This document shows positions 34,454 through 43,259 of a stretch of 64,000 nt of DNA, piece after piece (position 1 is the first letter of the stretch; each line of letters opens with the position of its first letter). The stretch is from positions 1,837,001 through 1,901,000 of the forward strand of contig NZ_JBBORC010000001.1 in assembly GCF_038004425.1 (NCBI RefSeq). Direction: 5' to 3'. The DNA is from Solibacillus sp. FSL W7-1464. GTDB taxonomy: Bacteria > Bacillota > Bacilli > Bacillales_A > Planococcaceae. Under the pieces are notes generated by a model that was not told where the DNA came from, made no database searches, and saw only the letters and a list, made by a program, of their open reading frames with translations. Position numbers and translations under genes: made by a program.

Positions 34454-35446
34454 TTGAGTAATTTATTAAATTCTAATATTGCAATAGAAAATGTTGTTCA
34501 GACTAAAATGAGAGGCAGAGTAGCATATCAAGGTGCTGTCTCGTCGCAAATTGCTATACAGTTTTCTTATTCTAAGCTCTATAACGATCCATCAGGAAAA
34601 GGTTACCAGCGCCCAATAACGAAAAAGCGTTGTACTGATTTTGCGAATTATTTATCACAAGGTGAAGGCGCACTTTATACGCCTATTCTTTTAAATGCAG
34701 CAGGGAATTGGGAGTTTCATGCCTACGATAAAAATCGCCCGTCTTTTGGACGATTATTATGTAAAAACAAGGCCGCTTTGATGGATGGCCAACATCGTCT
34801 CGGAGGAATCAAAGAATATATGGAAGAGACAGGATCTACATTAAATGTCCCATTCCTAGCATTTCATTATTTAGATGAAGATGAAGAAATTTTACTTTTC
34901 GATGTCATAAACACGAAAGCAAAGGGGATTGGGACTTCATTAAGCCGTTATCTCAACCGAAATACGGATGATTTAAGCTGGGTAGCTACAAACCTCATTC
35001 TTAAACCCGAAAGTCCTTTTTTCTCTAAAGGAACTTTAATAGGTATGCGAAGTAAAGAGCGTAATATCACATTACAAAATCTTTATAATATCGTTCATCT
35101 TCTTACAAAAGGTTCAGAGTTAGCTTCACTGCCGAAAGAAAAAAAGTTAAATTTAGCGCTATTTTACTTCAATTTAATTAAAGAATTGTTTCCCGATGAG
35201 TGGGAGGATAATAAATTATATAGAATGACTCACATAACTTGTTTAAATGCATTAGCGATTGCAGGTAATACGATTCTAAATGAAAATTATCTTTCAAAAT
35301 CGCAACAACCGGATTCAGTTAAAATCGCTAACAAAATGGCGAATTTAAGTAATATAGATTGGCTTTCTATTGGAGATTTAAAGTATTTAAAAGGGGTAGC
35401 CGGATCTAAAATGTTGGCTAAAGACATTTTGAATTGTGTTAAATAA
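34454..35446 (+). CDS. DGQHR-domain protein (DndB-like)
   Basis: A 330-residue protein with the diagnostic DGQHR motif at residues 111-115 (LMDGQHRLGG) and a preceding domain resembling ParB-type nucleotide-dependent folds. The family includes DndB, the regulator of DNA phosphorothioate modification, and many orphan members of unknown role. No dndA, C, D or E genes are in the window. TTG start with AGGAG 8 bases upstream. Divergently linked to an XRE regulator. Orphan defence or phage-derived cargo is a reasonable inference. Confidence 0.82.
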   Translation: MSNLLNSNIAIENVVQTKMRGRVAYQGAVSSQIAIQFSYSKLYNDPSGKGYQRPITKKRCTDFANYLSQGEGALYTPILLNAAGNWEFHAYDKNRPSFGRLLCKNKAALMDGQHRLGGIKEYMEETGSTLNVPFLAFHYLDEDEEILLFDVINTKAKGIGTSLSRYLNRNTDDLSWVATNLILKPESPFFSKGTLIGMRSKERNITLQNLYNIVHLLTKGSELASLPKEKKLNLALFYFNLIKELFPDEWEDNKLYRMTHITCLNALAIAGNTILNENYLSKSQQPDSVKIANKMANLSNIDWLSIGDLKYLKGVAGSKMLAKDILNCVK

Positions 35447-35453
35447 GAATTTC

Positions 35454-35490
35454 AAGCTGGCTAAGCAATATGCTGTCAGCTTTTTTATTT
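35454..35490 (+). terminator. Terminator of DGQHR gene
   Basis: AAGCTG / CAGCTT stem over a 17-base loop with further internal pairing, followed by TTTTTTATTTT. Downstream to 35715 lie only degenerate frames that I could not identify. Confidence 0.7.
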
Positions 35491-35718
35491 TAAAAAAGTG
35501 AAATGGAAAAGATGTAAGCTGCCGACTTGGCACTCAAGTAGGGGACATTGATTACAAACAGTTGCTGGAATTGTGAAAGTACCGCTATAGGCATTTTGTG
35601 CGATGTGTTTAAATGATAAAGCTTTTGCAAATACTAAGGGGTTTGTCATGAATGAAAATGGCGTGAAAACGTCTTTTGTTAGACAAATCACACGACAAGA
35701 TATGTTAAAGTAGCGAAA

Positions 35719-35771
35719 ATAAAAATAGCATCAACAAAAGCTCATCGAATCGGTGGGCTTTTGTTGGTGCT
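35719..35771 (-). terminator. Terminator of MFS gene
   Basis: 15-bp stem AGCATCAACAAAAGC / GCTTTTGTTGGTGCT (one G-U) with T-rich tail on the minus strand, 11 bases from the MFS stop codon. Confidence 0.85.
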
Positions 35772-35781
35772 GAGATATTCG

Positions 35782-37008
35782 TTATGAACGTGTTTTATTG
35801 GTTGCCCAGTACAAGACCGGAAGTAAAATAAAGCCGATTACTCCGCCTACAAATGCCAGTGTACCAAATGACGACATAGACATGAATACGCCTGACAGTA
35901 AACCAGCACTTGCACCGAAAACTGCAATGGATACATCGGTTGTTCCTTGGACCTTCGCACGTGTTTTCAATGTCGTCCCGTCAATAATGAGTGCTGTTCC
36001 ACTAATGAGACCGAAATTCCAACCAACACCAAGTAAAGTTAACGCAATCGTAATGCTAAGTAGGGAATCAGCAGGTGAAAACGTTCCGATGACCCCTGAT
36101 AAGAATAAGGTAACCGATGAAGCGATAATCATAACTGAACGCCCAAATTTATCGACTAACGCCCCCGTCACAAGGGACGGTAAATACATGGCTCCAATAT
36201 GCATACCAATGACTAAACCAACTGCCGATAAGGAATGCCCATGATGCGTCATATGAATCGGTGTCATCGTCATGATGGCGACCATAATGACTTGTGTAAC
36301 AATCATTACGATTGCACCTAAATAAATGAGTGGTCGCTTTTCAGTAGATTCGGTCGTTACTTGCGTCTTCGTTTCAATTGTTCGGGCAACGAGCAGTGGA
36401 TCTGGTTTTAGTAAAAAGAATATAATGACGCCCGCTAAGCCGTAAGCTACAGCTGCTAGGATAAATGGTCCTGTTAATGTAGGAAGACCGATTGAATCTG
36501 CCATTCTACCAGTCGGTGCAACAAGGTTTGGTCCTGCGACAGCCCCAATCGTTGTAAAAACCATCGCCAAGCTAATCGCTTTACCTCTCGTCGTAGGAGT
36601 AGCTAAGTCGGTGCCTGCGTAACGAGCTTGTAAATTGGTCGCAGTCCCTGCACCATATAAAAATAAACTACTAAAAAGTAGCACAATGGAATCAATCGCT
36701 GCTGCATATATAACCCCGAGTGCCCCAATCGTTCCAATGAAAAAGCCTGTTGCTAACCCGATGCGGCGTCCCCTTTTATGTGAAATCGCCCCAATGGAAA
36801 AAGCGGCAAGTGCTGAACCGAGTGTAAAGAGGGCTGTCGGTAACCCGGCAATGGCATCACTCTCCATCATGTCCTTTGCTAAAAGAGCCCCAACTGTTAC
36901 ACCTGCTGCTAAACCTGCCCCACCAAAAATTTGAGAGGTGATAATAATCCAAAGTGTTCGTTTATAGAGTTTGCGTTGCTGTTGTTCTGAAAGCACTTCA
37001 GTATGCAT
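35782..37008 (-). CDS. MFS transporter
   Basis: A 408-residue major facilitator with 12 predicted membrane helices, loop motif HKRGRRIGLATG between helices 2 and 3 and DKFGRSVM in the second half. Substrate unknown. The start ATG at 37008 has only a weak RBS (TTGGGAC). A relic of a different MFS gene lies immediately upstream on the same strand. Confidence 0.82.
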   Translation of the reverse strand: MHTEVLSEQQQRKLYKRTLWIIITSQIFGGAGLAAGVTVGALLAKDMMESDAIAGLPTALFTLGSALAAFSIGAISHKRGRRIGLATGFFIGTIGALGVIYAAAIDSIVLLFSSLFLYGAGTATNLQARYAGTDLATPTTRGKAISLAMVFTTIGAVAGPNLVAPTGRMADSIGLPTLTGPFILAAVAYGLAGVIIFFLLKPDPLLVARTIETKTQVTTESTEKRPLIYLGAIVMIVTQVIMVAIMTMTPIHMTHHGHSLSAVGLVIGMHIGAMYLPSLVTGALVDKFGRSVMIIASSVTLFLSGVIGTFSPADSLLSITIALTLLGVGWNFGLISGTALIIDGTTLKTRAKVQGTTDVSIAVFGASAGLLSGVFMSMSSFGTLAFVGGVIGFILLPVLYWATNKTRS

Positions 37009-37009
37009 A

Positions 37010-37512
37010 TAGTCCCAACTTTCTTAAATTGATTATATTTTTGTAAAGTTTCTTTTGTTCGTAAATAGTTAAAGCTTGCTAGCATTGGTAAAACAGCGAT
37101 AATCCCCATCGCAACCGGTAGCGAGTGCCAGTCCGCTAACAGCCCTGCAAATAGTGCTCCGAACGTGGAGTCACTGTTACGCCAAAAACGATAAATTCTC
37201 ATTAATGAGCAAGCCATCTTGTTGGTGCCATATCACTAATGGCAGTTTGTAGCGTTGGATAAACCATCGCGGTCCCAAGTCCAACTAAAATTGCTCCAAT
37301 GAGCCATGCCATATAGGAATCCTCAAGTAAAATAAGCCAAATCGAGCTCGCCTGTACTCATATCCCGCCCACAATCAGTCCTTTACATCCAATTTTATAC
37401 AATAAGCCACCTGTGAACAATTAGAAAATTCCCCACGTTGCATGATAAACAGCAATGATCCAACCCATTTTGCCAACAGTTAAACCACCGGATAGGTGTG
37501 CGGAGATAATAT
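37010..37512 (-). pseudogene. MFS transporter relic
   Basis: Frames interrupted by stops and shifts read, in minus-strand order, SAHLSGGLTVGKMGWIIAVY, LFTGGLLYKIGCKGLIVGG, MAWLIGAILVGLGTAMVYP and FGALFAGLLADWHSLPVAMG, a typical C-terminal half of an MFS protein. The N-terminal half is missing. Confidence 0.75.
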
Positions 37513-37956
37513 AATTATTTAATTTTATAATAAAGTCCTTTAAAAAATAATAAAGTTGTTTAATTCATATTGAACTAACGAAGCAGGTTAGTGAAAGAAG
37601 GATTCTTTAACCCAAAGAAGTATATTTTAAAGTAAGTTTACTTTTATAATATCTTTAAAACCTAACAAAGTAGGCAATTTTCATTTACGATTCCCTCAGT
37701 TAAAATAAAAACACATAATTTAAAACATTAATTCAATTAAATTCAATTAAATTAGAAAGGGGTTAAAAACCTGCTGTTTTTGCTTTTAATTGACCATCAG
37801 CAAAAAAATAAGAAAGCTTTATACATAGAGTATAGGGCTTTTTCTTTTAGTAAAATCTTAAAAGGAAAGAAATAATTATTAGGAAAGTATATTTAAAGTT
37901 ATATAAGAGTAATTTACGCTAATTTAAAAACTTTTAAAAAAAGTGAAGTAAAAGCG
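37513..37956. other. AT-rich noncoding region before cstR
   Basis: No convincing gene. It contains a terminator-like hairpin near 37813-37850 (AAGCTTTATAC / GTATAGGGCTT with G-U pairs, then TTTTTCTTTT) and short AT-rich direct repeats (ATTCAATTAA around 37730-37750). Confidence 0.5.
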
Positions 37957-37985
37957 TTGACATATACCTATAGGGGTAGTAGTAT
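37957..37985 (+). promoter_or_regulatory. cstR promoter with embedded operator
   Basis: TTGACA (37957-37962) and TAGTAT (37980-37985) are 17 bases apart, and the spacer holds the dyad ATACCTATAGGGGTAGT (37964-37980). A repressor bound here would block polymerase directly, so negative autoregulation is expected. Confidence 0.72.
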
Positions 37986-38026
37986 GTGTATTAGATTGAT
38001 GCGCAACATGTAAAGAGGTGAACATT

Positions 38027-38287
38027 ATGCAATACGATGCGAAAGTCACAGTCCGACTAAAAAAAATTGAAGGTCAGCTGAAAGGGATTTTACGTATGAT
38101 GGAAGACGAAAAAGATTGTAAAGCCGTTATTACGCAGCTAAGTGCCGTTCGTTCTGCTGTCGATCGTTCAATTGGTGTGATTGTTACTGAGAATCTCGTG
38201 AGTTGTATGTCAGAAGAAAATAAAAAAAGTATGAATCAAGATGAAATGATCAAGCAAGCAGTTGATTTATTGTTAAAAAGTCGATAG
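38027..38287 (+). CDS. cstR: CstR-like persulfide-sensing repressor (CsoR family)
   Basis: An 86-residue CsoR/RcnR-fold repressor (YrkD position). Cys31 (EKDCKAV) and Cys60 (NLVSCM) are kept at the CstR spacing, while the histidine that CsoR uses for Cu(I) is replaced within VRSAVDRSIG. This fits CstR, which senses reactive sulfur by forming di- to tetrasulfide links and then leaves DNA. Start ATG 38027 follows AGAGGTG; GTG 38018 overlaps that RBS. First gene of copy B; may also govern copy A. Confidence 0.85.
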   Translation: MQYDAKVTVRLKKIEGQLKGILRMMEDEKDCKAVITQLSAVRSAVDRSIGVIVTENLVSCMSEENKKSMNQDEMIKQAVDLLLKSR

Positions 38288-38310
38288 GACTTTTATTTTT
38301 AAATAATTTA

Positions 38311-38324
38311 ATACCCCTATGGGT
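38311..38324. promoter_or_regulatory. CstR-type operator before yrkE-like gene
   Basis: TACCCCTATGGGTA is a near-perfect dyad 14 bases before ATG 38338, overlapping the ribosome binding region. Same type as 37964, 39512 and 1595. Confidence 0.6.
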
Positions 38325-38337
38325 AGTGGAGGTTGCG

Positions 38338-38814
38338 ATGGAAAAGAAAAGAACAACAATCGTTTTATTTAGTGGAGATTATGATAAGGCCATGGCGGCT
38401 TACATTATTGCAAATGGTGCAGCAGCGTATGATCATGAAGTAACGATTTTCCATACATTCTGGGGAATTAACGCATTACGCAAGCAAGAGCCTGTTGAAG
38501 TGAAAAAAGGCTTTTCAGAAAAAATGTTTGCCAAAATGATGCCACGTGGTGCAGAGCAATTAGGTCTATCTAAAATGCAAATGGCAGGTATGGGTCCTAA
38601 AATGATTAAGCACGTAATGGAAAAGCATAATGCCTTAACATTGACACAATTAATCGAAATGGCACAAGAACAAGACATTAAAATTGTAACTTGTACGATG
38701 ACAATGGATTTACTTGGCTTACAAAAAGAAGAGTTATTAGATGGCATCGAATATGCGGGGGTAGCTGCCTATTTAGCAGACGCAGAAGATGGCAACGTAA
38801 ACTTATTTATTTAA
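38338..38814 (+). CDS. yrkE: DsrE-family protein (YrkE-like)
   Basis: A 158-residue DsrE/DsrF/TusD-like protein with the conserved VTCTMTMDLLG block (Cys119) and the fold start TTIVLFSGDYDKAMA. It belongs to the larger YrkE type, unlike the 131-residue DsrE protein at 40101. Start at 38338 has GGAGG 6 bases upstream. Probable partner for sulfur transfer to TusA domains. Its equivalent in copy A would be left of the window. Confidence 0.87.
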   Translation: MEKKRTTIVLFSGDYDKAMAAYIIANGAAAYDHEVTIFHTFWGINALRKQEPVEVKKGFSEKMFAKMMPRGAEQLGLSKMQMAGMGPKMIKHVMEKHNALTLTQLIEMAQEQDIKIVTCTMTMDLLGLQKEELLDGIEYAGVAAYLADAEDGNVNLFI

Positions 38815-38878
38815 GGGATGCGAAATGGAAACTTAGATTGAACTTGAAGTACTTATTAGGATTTTAGCATGGCGTATG

Positions 38879-39166
38879 ATGCCAACAAAAAGTGTAAAGG
38901 CGATTACAACGGCACAATTGAAATCGATTATTAACGATAAGGACAAATTTTTTATCGATGTTCGCACACAAGGCGAGTATAAAGCACGCGGTTTATAGCA
39001 GTTTAAAAACTTACCACTTGGATCAGCCTTTTCAAAGCTACCAAAGGATAAAGAGATCGTTGAGATTTCTCAAAGCGGCATGCGCTTAAAGCAAGCATGT
39101 TTAAAATTAAAGAAGTTAAGGTATGAAAAAGTAACGAATGTCCGTGGTGGCATGAGTGAATACTAA
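38879..39166 (+). pseudogene. Decayed rhodanese (operon copy B)
   Basis: The frame from ATG 38879 reads a rhodanese up to TAA at 39164, but TAG at 38996-38998 interrupts it and the active loop reads SQSGMRL in place of CQSGMRS, losing the catalytic cysteine. Its upstream frame (EVLIRILAWRMMPTKS) suggests a lost N-terminal membrane helix. The intact counterpart is the gene at 1-187. The last 40 bases remain very similar to copy A. Confidence 0.85.
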
Positions 39167-39179
39167 GGAGGAACTTTTA

Positions 39180-39476
39180 ATGAAATCCATTTCAACAACA
39201 GAATTACAAGCGAAAATTGAAGCTGGTGAAGCAGTTAACTTAATCGACGTGCGTGAAATAGGAGAAGTTGAAGCAGGCCATATTCCTGGTATTACACATA
39301 TTCCCCTTGGTTTATTGGAATTCCGTATGCATGAATTAAATAAAAACGAGCATTACTACATGGTATGCCGTTCAGGTGGTCGCAGCGGTCAAGCAACACA
39401 GTTCCTTGAGTCCCAAGGATTTAACGTAACGAACATGACAGGTGGCATGTTAGATTGGGCTGGAGAGATAGAGTAA
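39180..39476 (+). CDS. Single-domain rhodanese sulfurtransferase
   Basis: A 98-residue rhodanese, close paralogue of 200-496, with active-site CRSGGRS (Cys63). ATG at 39180 follows AAGGAGG; an earlier ATG at 39156 overlaps the RBS and the relic upstream. With the neighbouring rhodanese dead, it is the only single-domain rhodanese left in copy B. Confidence 0.9.
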   Translation: MKSISTTELQAKIEAGEAVNLIDVREIGEVEAGHIPGITHIPLGLLEFRMHELNKNEHYYMVCRSGGRSGQATQFLESQGFNVTNMTGGMLDWAGEIE

Positions 39477-39511
39477 TCCGCTTCTTAAGCAAAAAAAATT
39501 TATAAAATAAT

Positions 39512-39527
39512 ATACCCTAATAGGTAT
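39512..39527. promoter_or_regulatory. CstR-type operator before TusA-rhodanese gene
   Basis: ATACCCTAATAGGTAT is a near-palindrome ending just before the GGAGG of the gene at 39539. It is the clearest internal operator of copy B. Confidence 0.6.
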
Positions 39528-39538
39528 GGAGGTACATG

Positions 39539-40099
39539 ATGATTAAAGCAGACGTAAAATTAGACGCAAAAGGTTTAGCTTGTCCAATGCCAATCGTGAA
39601 AGCGAAAAAGGCAATGCAAGGCTTAGAAGATGGTCAAGTATTAGAGGTAGTGGCAACTGATAAAGGATCAAAGGCGGATCTAGCAGCTTGGGCAAAAACA
39701 GTTGGGCACCAATATATCGGTACTACTGAAGAAGGCGACGTTTTATATCATTACATCCGCAAATGTAATCCTGAAACGAGTGCAGCAGCTGAAAAAACAT
39801 TCGAACAAACAGCGACAAATGAAGAAGCGATCGCAGCAGGCGCAACGATTTTAGACGTGCGTGAAGCAGCGGAGTACGCATTCGGCCACATCCCAGGTGC
39901 AAAATCAATCCCAATGGGTGAGCTTGCAGACCGTATGGGTGAATTAAATCATGACGAAGTCATTTACGTGATTTGCCGTACAGGTACGCGTTCAGACATG
40001 GCAGCAAAACAACTGGCTGAAGCAGGATTTACAAAAGTATACAACGTCTTGCCTGGAATGACAGGTTATGAAGGCGAATTACAGAAAGAGGTAGAGTAA
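39539..40099 (+). CDS. yrkF: TusA-rhodanese fusion protein (YrkF-like)
   Basis: A 186-residue fusion: TusA domain with CPMP (Cys15) and rhodanese domain with CRTGTRS (Cys146). Two adjacent ATGs exist; the second (39539) gives the same N-terminus and length as copy A. One base separates it from the DsrE gene. Most differences from copy A are conservative, clustering in residues 60-105. Confidence 0.92.
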   Translation: MIKADVKLDAKGLACPMPIVKAKKAMQGLEDGQVLEVVATDKGSKADLAAWAKTVGHQYIGTTEEGDVLYHYIRKCNPETSAAAEKTFEQTATNEEAIAAGATILDVREAAEYAFGHIPGAKSIPMGELADRMGELNHDEVIYVICRTGTRSDMAAKQLAEAGFTKVYNVLPGMTGYEGELQKEVE

Positions 40100-40100
40100 A

Positions 40101-40496
40101 ATGACAAACAAAGTAGCAATCATCGCAGCGAACGGCGGACTTTTCGATGCGTATAAAGTATTCAATATCGCAACGGCAGCAGCAGCTTCTGAAAAGGAAG
40201 TAGAAATTTTCTTCACATTCGAAGGCTTAAACTTAATCCACAAGCAAGGTATGCATGCATTAGAAATGCCAGCAGGTAAAGGGCATTTTGCCGAAGGCTT
40301 TAAAAATGCACAAGTACCAGCCATTCCACAATTAGTAGAAATGGCTCAGGAACTAGGTGTGAAATTTGTAGCTTGCCAAATGACAATGGACGTAATGGGC
40401 TTAACGAAAGAAGACTTCGTAGATGGCATCGAAGTTGGTGGCGCCGTAACTTTCCTAGAATATGCAAAAGACGCAGCACCAACATTAACTTTTTAA
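40101..40496 (+). CDS. DsrE/DsrF-family sulfur relay protein
   Basis: A 131-residue protein nearly identical in sequence to copy A (1109-1504), including Cys92 in ACQMTMDVM and the long identical start NKVAIIAANGGLFDAYKVFN. Strong conservation of this pair at DNA level suggests recent exchange or strong selection. Partner of TusA in sulfur relay. Confidence 0.88.
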   Translation: MTNKVAIIAANGGLFDAYKVFNIATAAAASEKEVEIFFTFEGLNLIHKQGMHALEMPAGKGHFAEGFKNAQVPAIPQLVEMAQELGVKFVACQMTMDVMGLTKEDFVDGIEVGGAVTFLEYAKDAAPTLTF

Positions 40497-40550
40497 TTAG
40501 CGGTATTCAATTTACCAAATTGTTTTATATAATACACAATTTTCTTTACT

Positions 40551-40580
40551 TGGTTTCGGTAGCTTTATGCTACCAAATCA
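40551..40580 (+). other. Conserved intergenic RNA hairpin between DsrE and MBL genes (copy B)
   Basis: TGGTTT / AAATCA outer stem (one bulged C, one G-U pair) and GGTAGC / GCTACC inner stem with loop TTTAT. Structural counterpart of 1544-1573. The operator-like GTCCCTATGGAGGTAA follows at 40594-40609, more eroded than the copy A site. Confidence 0.55.
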
Positions 40581-40615
40581 AAAAACAAAAATTGTCCCTA
40601 TGGAGGTAATTAATT

Positions 40616-41743
40616 ATGACAGTAACAGCATGGACAGCGGCTCAAGTAGCACGCAAAGTAATTGATAATAAAGAATTATTCATTTTAGACGTTCGTAATG
40701 CAGATGCATTTGAAGACTGGAAAATTGACGGTCACAAATTCGAGTATTTAAACATTCCTTACTTCGAATTATTAGACGGTGTAGAAGAAATTTTACCACA
40801 AATTCCTGCCGACAAAGAGGTATTGGTTGTTTGTGCAAAAGAAGGTTCTTCCATCATGGTAGCAGATATGTTATCTGAAGCAGGTCGCGAAGTTGGCTAC
40901 TTAGAAGGTGGTATGAAATCTTGGTCAATGTACCTTGAACCAATTAAAGTCGGGGATCTTGCAAACGGCGGTGAACTTTACCAGTTCGTACGCTTAGGTA
41001 AAGGCTGTCTTTCTTACATGGTGATTTCTGAAGGCGAAGCAGCGATCATCGACGCAGTACGCTTCACAGAAGTATTCACAAAGTTCGCTGAAGAAAAAGG
41101 CGTAGAAATTAAGCATGTATTCGATACACACTTACACGCAGACCACATCTCAGGCGGTCGTCATATCGCTGAAGCTACTGGTGCAACATACTACTTACCA
41201 CCGAAAGACGCAGAGGAAGTTGTATTTGACTACGCACCACTTGAAGACGGTTTAAAAGTACAATTAGGTGCTTCTGAAATCGAAGTAGGCGCACTTTATT
41301 CACCTGGTCACACAATCGGTTCAACATCATTTGTCGTCGACGGTCAATACTTATTAACAGGTGACATCTTATTCATCGATTCAATCGGTCGTCCAGACTT
41401 AGCAGGACTTGCTGAAGACTGGGTTGGTGACTTACGCGAAACATTATATTCTCGCTACCGCACATTAGCAGAAGACTTAATCGTTTTACCAGCTCACTTT
41501 ATGATCATTGACGAGCTAAACGAAGACGGTACAGTTGCAAAACGCCTTGGTGATTTATTTGCTGAAAACCACGGGCTAAACGTGGAGGACGAAGCAGTAT
41601 TCCGCTCAATGGTAACAGATAACTTACCACCACAACCAAATGCTTATCAGGAAATTCGCCACGTTAACATGGGTAAAATTACACCTGATAACGACGAGCA
41701 AACGGAAATGGAGATTGGTCCAAACCGTTGCGCAGTACGCTAA
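40616..41743 (+). CDS. yrkH: Rhodanese-MBL fusion, probable persulfide dioxygenase (YrkH-like)
   Basis: A 375-residue paralogue of 1617-2744 with the same domain order: rhodanese (CAKEGSS, Cys73) then MBL fold with HLHADH, SPGHT and TGDILF. About nine in ten residues look identical, with no change at the metal ligands. Expected to oxidise persulfides to sulfite in the cytoplasm. Two dioxygenase genes could raise dosage or divide expression between conditions. Confidence 0.9.
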   Translation: MTVTAWTAAQVARKVIDNKELFILDVRNADAFEDWKIDGHKFEYLNIPYFELLDGVEEILPQIPADKEVLVVCAKEGSSIMVADMLSEAGREVGYLEGGMKSWSMYLEPIKVGDLANGGELYQFVRLGKGCLSYMVISEGEAAIIDAVRFTEVFTKFAEEKGVEIKHVFDTHLHADHISGGRHIAEATGATYYLPPKDAEEVVFDYAPLEDGLKVQLGASEIEVGALYSPGHTIGSTSFVVDGQYLLTGDILFIDSIGRPDLAGLAEDWVGDLRETLYSRYRTLAEDLIVLPAHFMIIDELNEDGTVAKRLGDLFAENHGLNVEDEAVFRSMVTDNLPPQPNAYQEIRHVNMGKITPDNDEQTEMEIGPNRCAVR

Positions 41744-41772
41744 TTTAGTTTAGCAATGAGATGTTACACCTA

Positions 41773-41800
41773 TGCGTGCCTTACGCTCAAGAGGCACGCA
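41773..41800 (+). other. Conserved RNA hairpin between MBL and tusA (copy B)
   Basis: Perfect 8-bp stem TGCGTGCC / GGCACGCA with loop TTACGCTCAAGA. Counterpart of 2774-2801; supports a conserved RNA structure in the yrkH-yrkI spacer. Confidence 0.62.
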
Positions 41801-41865
41801 ACCTGGTTACACGATAAACTTATAGGTCGCTTACAACAAACAAATTTAAGAATAGAGGAATTTCA

Positions 41866-42093
41866 ATGAATATTACACAAACATTAGATGCAAAAGGCTT
41901 AGCATGTCCAATGCCAATCGTAAAAACGAAAAAGGCAATCGATAAAATTAACTCTGGTGAAGTACTTGAAGTTTTAGTAACAGATAAAGGCGCATTAAAC
42001 GATTTCAAAGCATGGGCAGGTGCAGGCGGCCACACAATCATAGAACAAAAAGAAGAAGCAGGCGTGCTTTACTTCTACATTCAAAAAGCATAA
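41866..42093 (+). CDS. yrkI: TusA-family sulfur carrier (YrkI-like)
   Basis: A 75-residue TusA protein with CPMP (Cys14), same length as 2874-3101 and differing at about ten positions. RBS GAGGAA. Carries sulfane sulfur within the operon pathway. Confidence 0.92.
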   Translation: MNITQTLDAKGLACPMPIVKTKKAIDKINSGEVLEVLVTDKGALNDFKAWAGAGGHTIIEQKEEAGVLYFYIQKA

Positions 42094-42106
42094 TTTAAAA
42101 GGTTGT

Positions 42107-42140
42107 AAGCTGTCGACGCAACAAGTTGTGAAGGCAGCTT
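42107..42140 (+). terminator. Possible attenuator before tauE (copy B)
   Basis: AAGCTGTC / GGCAGCTT stem (one G-U) with an inner CAAC / GTTG hairpin, followed by TCTTCATTTC, a poor U-tract. Weaker than the copy A terminator at 3114. Confidence 0.45.
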
Positions 42141-42168
42141 TCTTCATTTCAGAAAGAAGGAAAAGAAC

Positions 42169-42954
42169 ATGGAAATGGATTTATCTATCATGTATATCGC
42201 CGTAATTTTTGGGCTTGGCTTTATCGGTTCATTTATTTCAGGGATGTTAGGTGTCGGTGGTTCAATTATTAAATATCCGATGCTGTTATATATTCCACCA
42301 CTATTTGGTTTAGCAGCGTTTACGGCACATGAAGTATCTGGCATTAGTGCCGTTCAAGTACTGTTCGCATCGATTGCGGGAGTTTGGGCTTATCGTAAAA
42401 GCGGATTACTGCATAAAGAGTTAATCATTTATATGGGGGCTTCAATTTTAGTTGGTAGTTTTATTGGTAGTTACGGCTCGGGCTTCTTATCGGAGAATGC
42501 GGTTAATATTGTATACGGAATGTTAGCTGTGATTGCGGCTATTATGATGTTTATTCCGCGTAAAAAAGTGGAGGACACAACAAATATTACGTTTAATAAA
42601 CCGTTAGCGGTAAGCTTAGCGTTAATCGTCGGCATTGCATCAGGGATTGTCGGTGCAGCAGGTGGCTTCTTATTAGTACCGATTTTGTTAACGGTGCTTA
42701 AAATTCCAACACGTGTTACAATTGCGACAAGTTTAGCTATTACGTTTATTTCATCAATCGGTGGTTCAGTTGGTAAAGTGATGACGGGTCAAGTTGAGTA
42801 CTGGCCAGCATTCATTATGATCATTGCGAGTATTTTAGCGGCGCCACTGGGGGCAAAAGTAGGCCAAAAGATGAATGTCAAAGTATTACAATGGTTATTA
42901 GCAGTTATGATCGCAGGTACTGCAGTTAAAATTTGGATGGATATATTAGGATAA
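42169..42954 (+). CDS. yrkJ: TauE/SafE-family sulfite exporter (YrkJ-like)
   Basis: A 261-residue permease, close paralogue of 3167-3949, with [13 protein letters not shown] and [10 protein letters not shown] motifs and about eight membrane segments. Probable sulfite efflux that removes the product of the dioxygenase. Length equals B. subtilis YrkJ. Last gene of copy B; terminator at 43080. Confidence 0.9.
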   Translation: MEMDLSIMYIAVIFGLGFIGSFISGMLGVGGSIIKYPMLLYIPPLFGLAAFTAHEVSGISAVQVLFASIAGVWAYRKSGLLHKELIIYMGASILVGSFIGSYGSGFLSENAVNIVYGMLAVIAAIMMFIPRKKVEDTTNITFNKPLAVSLALIVGIASGIVGAAGGFLLVPILLTVLKIPTRVTIATSLAITFISSIGGSVGKVMTGQVEYWPAFIMIIASILAAPLGAKVGQKMNVKVLQWLLAVMIAGTAVKIWMDILG

Positions 42955-43079
42955 AATCCAACAGGGGAAAAAGTAAAATAAAAGAATTGCTGACGATGTT
43001 TCAAAAAAGGACGTTTAATTTATTCTATTAAGAATAAAGTTGTAAACCTAAACATTTTCACAGACATATGAATTAAACC

Positions 43080-43122
43080 AAAAACGCTTTATGGAAGAAT
43101 ATATCTACCATAAGGCGTTTTT
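43080..43122. terminator. Bidirectional terminator after operon copy B
   Basis: AAAAACGC...TTATGG pairs with CCATAA...GCGTTTTT (one mismatch); A- and T-runs on both sides. The remainder of 42955-43259 shows no gene. Confidence 0.85.
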
Positions 43123-43259
43123 AGTTCTCTGTTATTCGATTAAATTCCCAATTACTAGTTTATACCGTTAAGTAAGATATTTGTGTCAAACAACTATGAG
43201 AAAATTTCAGAACGAATTTTCTAACTTGAATTAAGTTTATAAGGGGACAGGGAGTTGGA

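Noticed and set aside
35491-35715. Degenerate plus-strand frames (for example FVMNENGVKTSFVRQ) after the DGQHR gene
   Set aside because: Looks like gene debris, but no family could be recognised, so no pseudogene is named.
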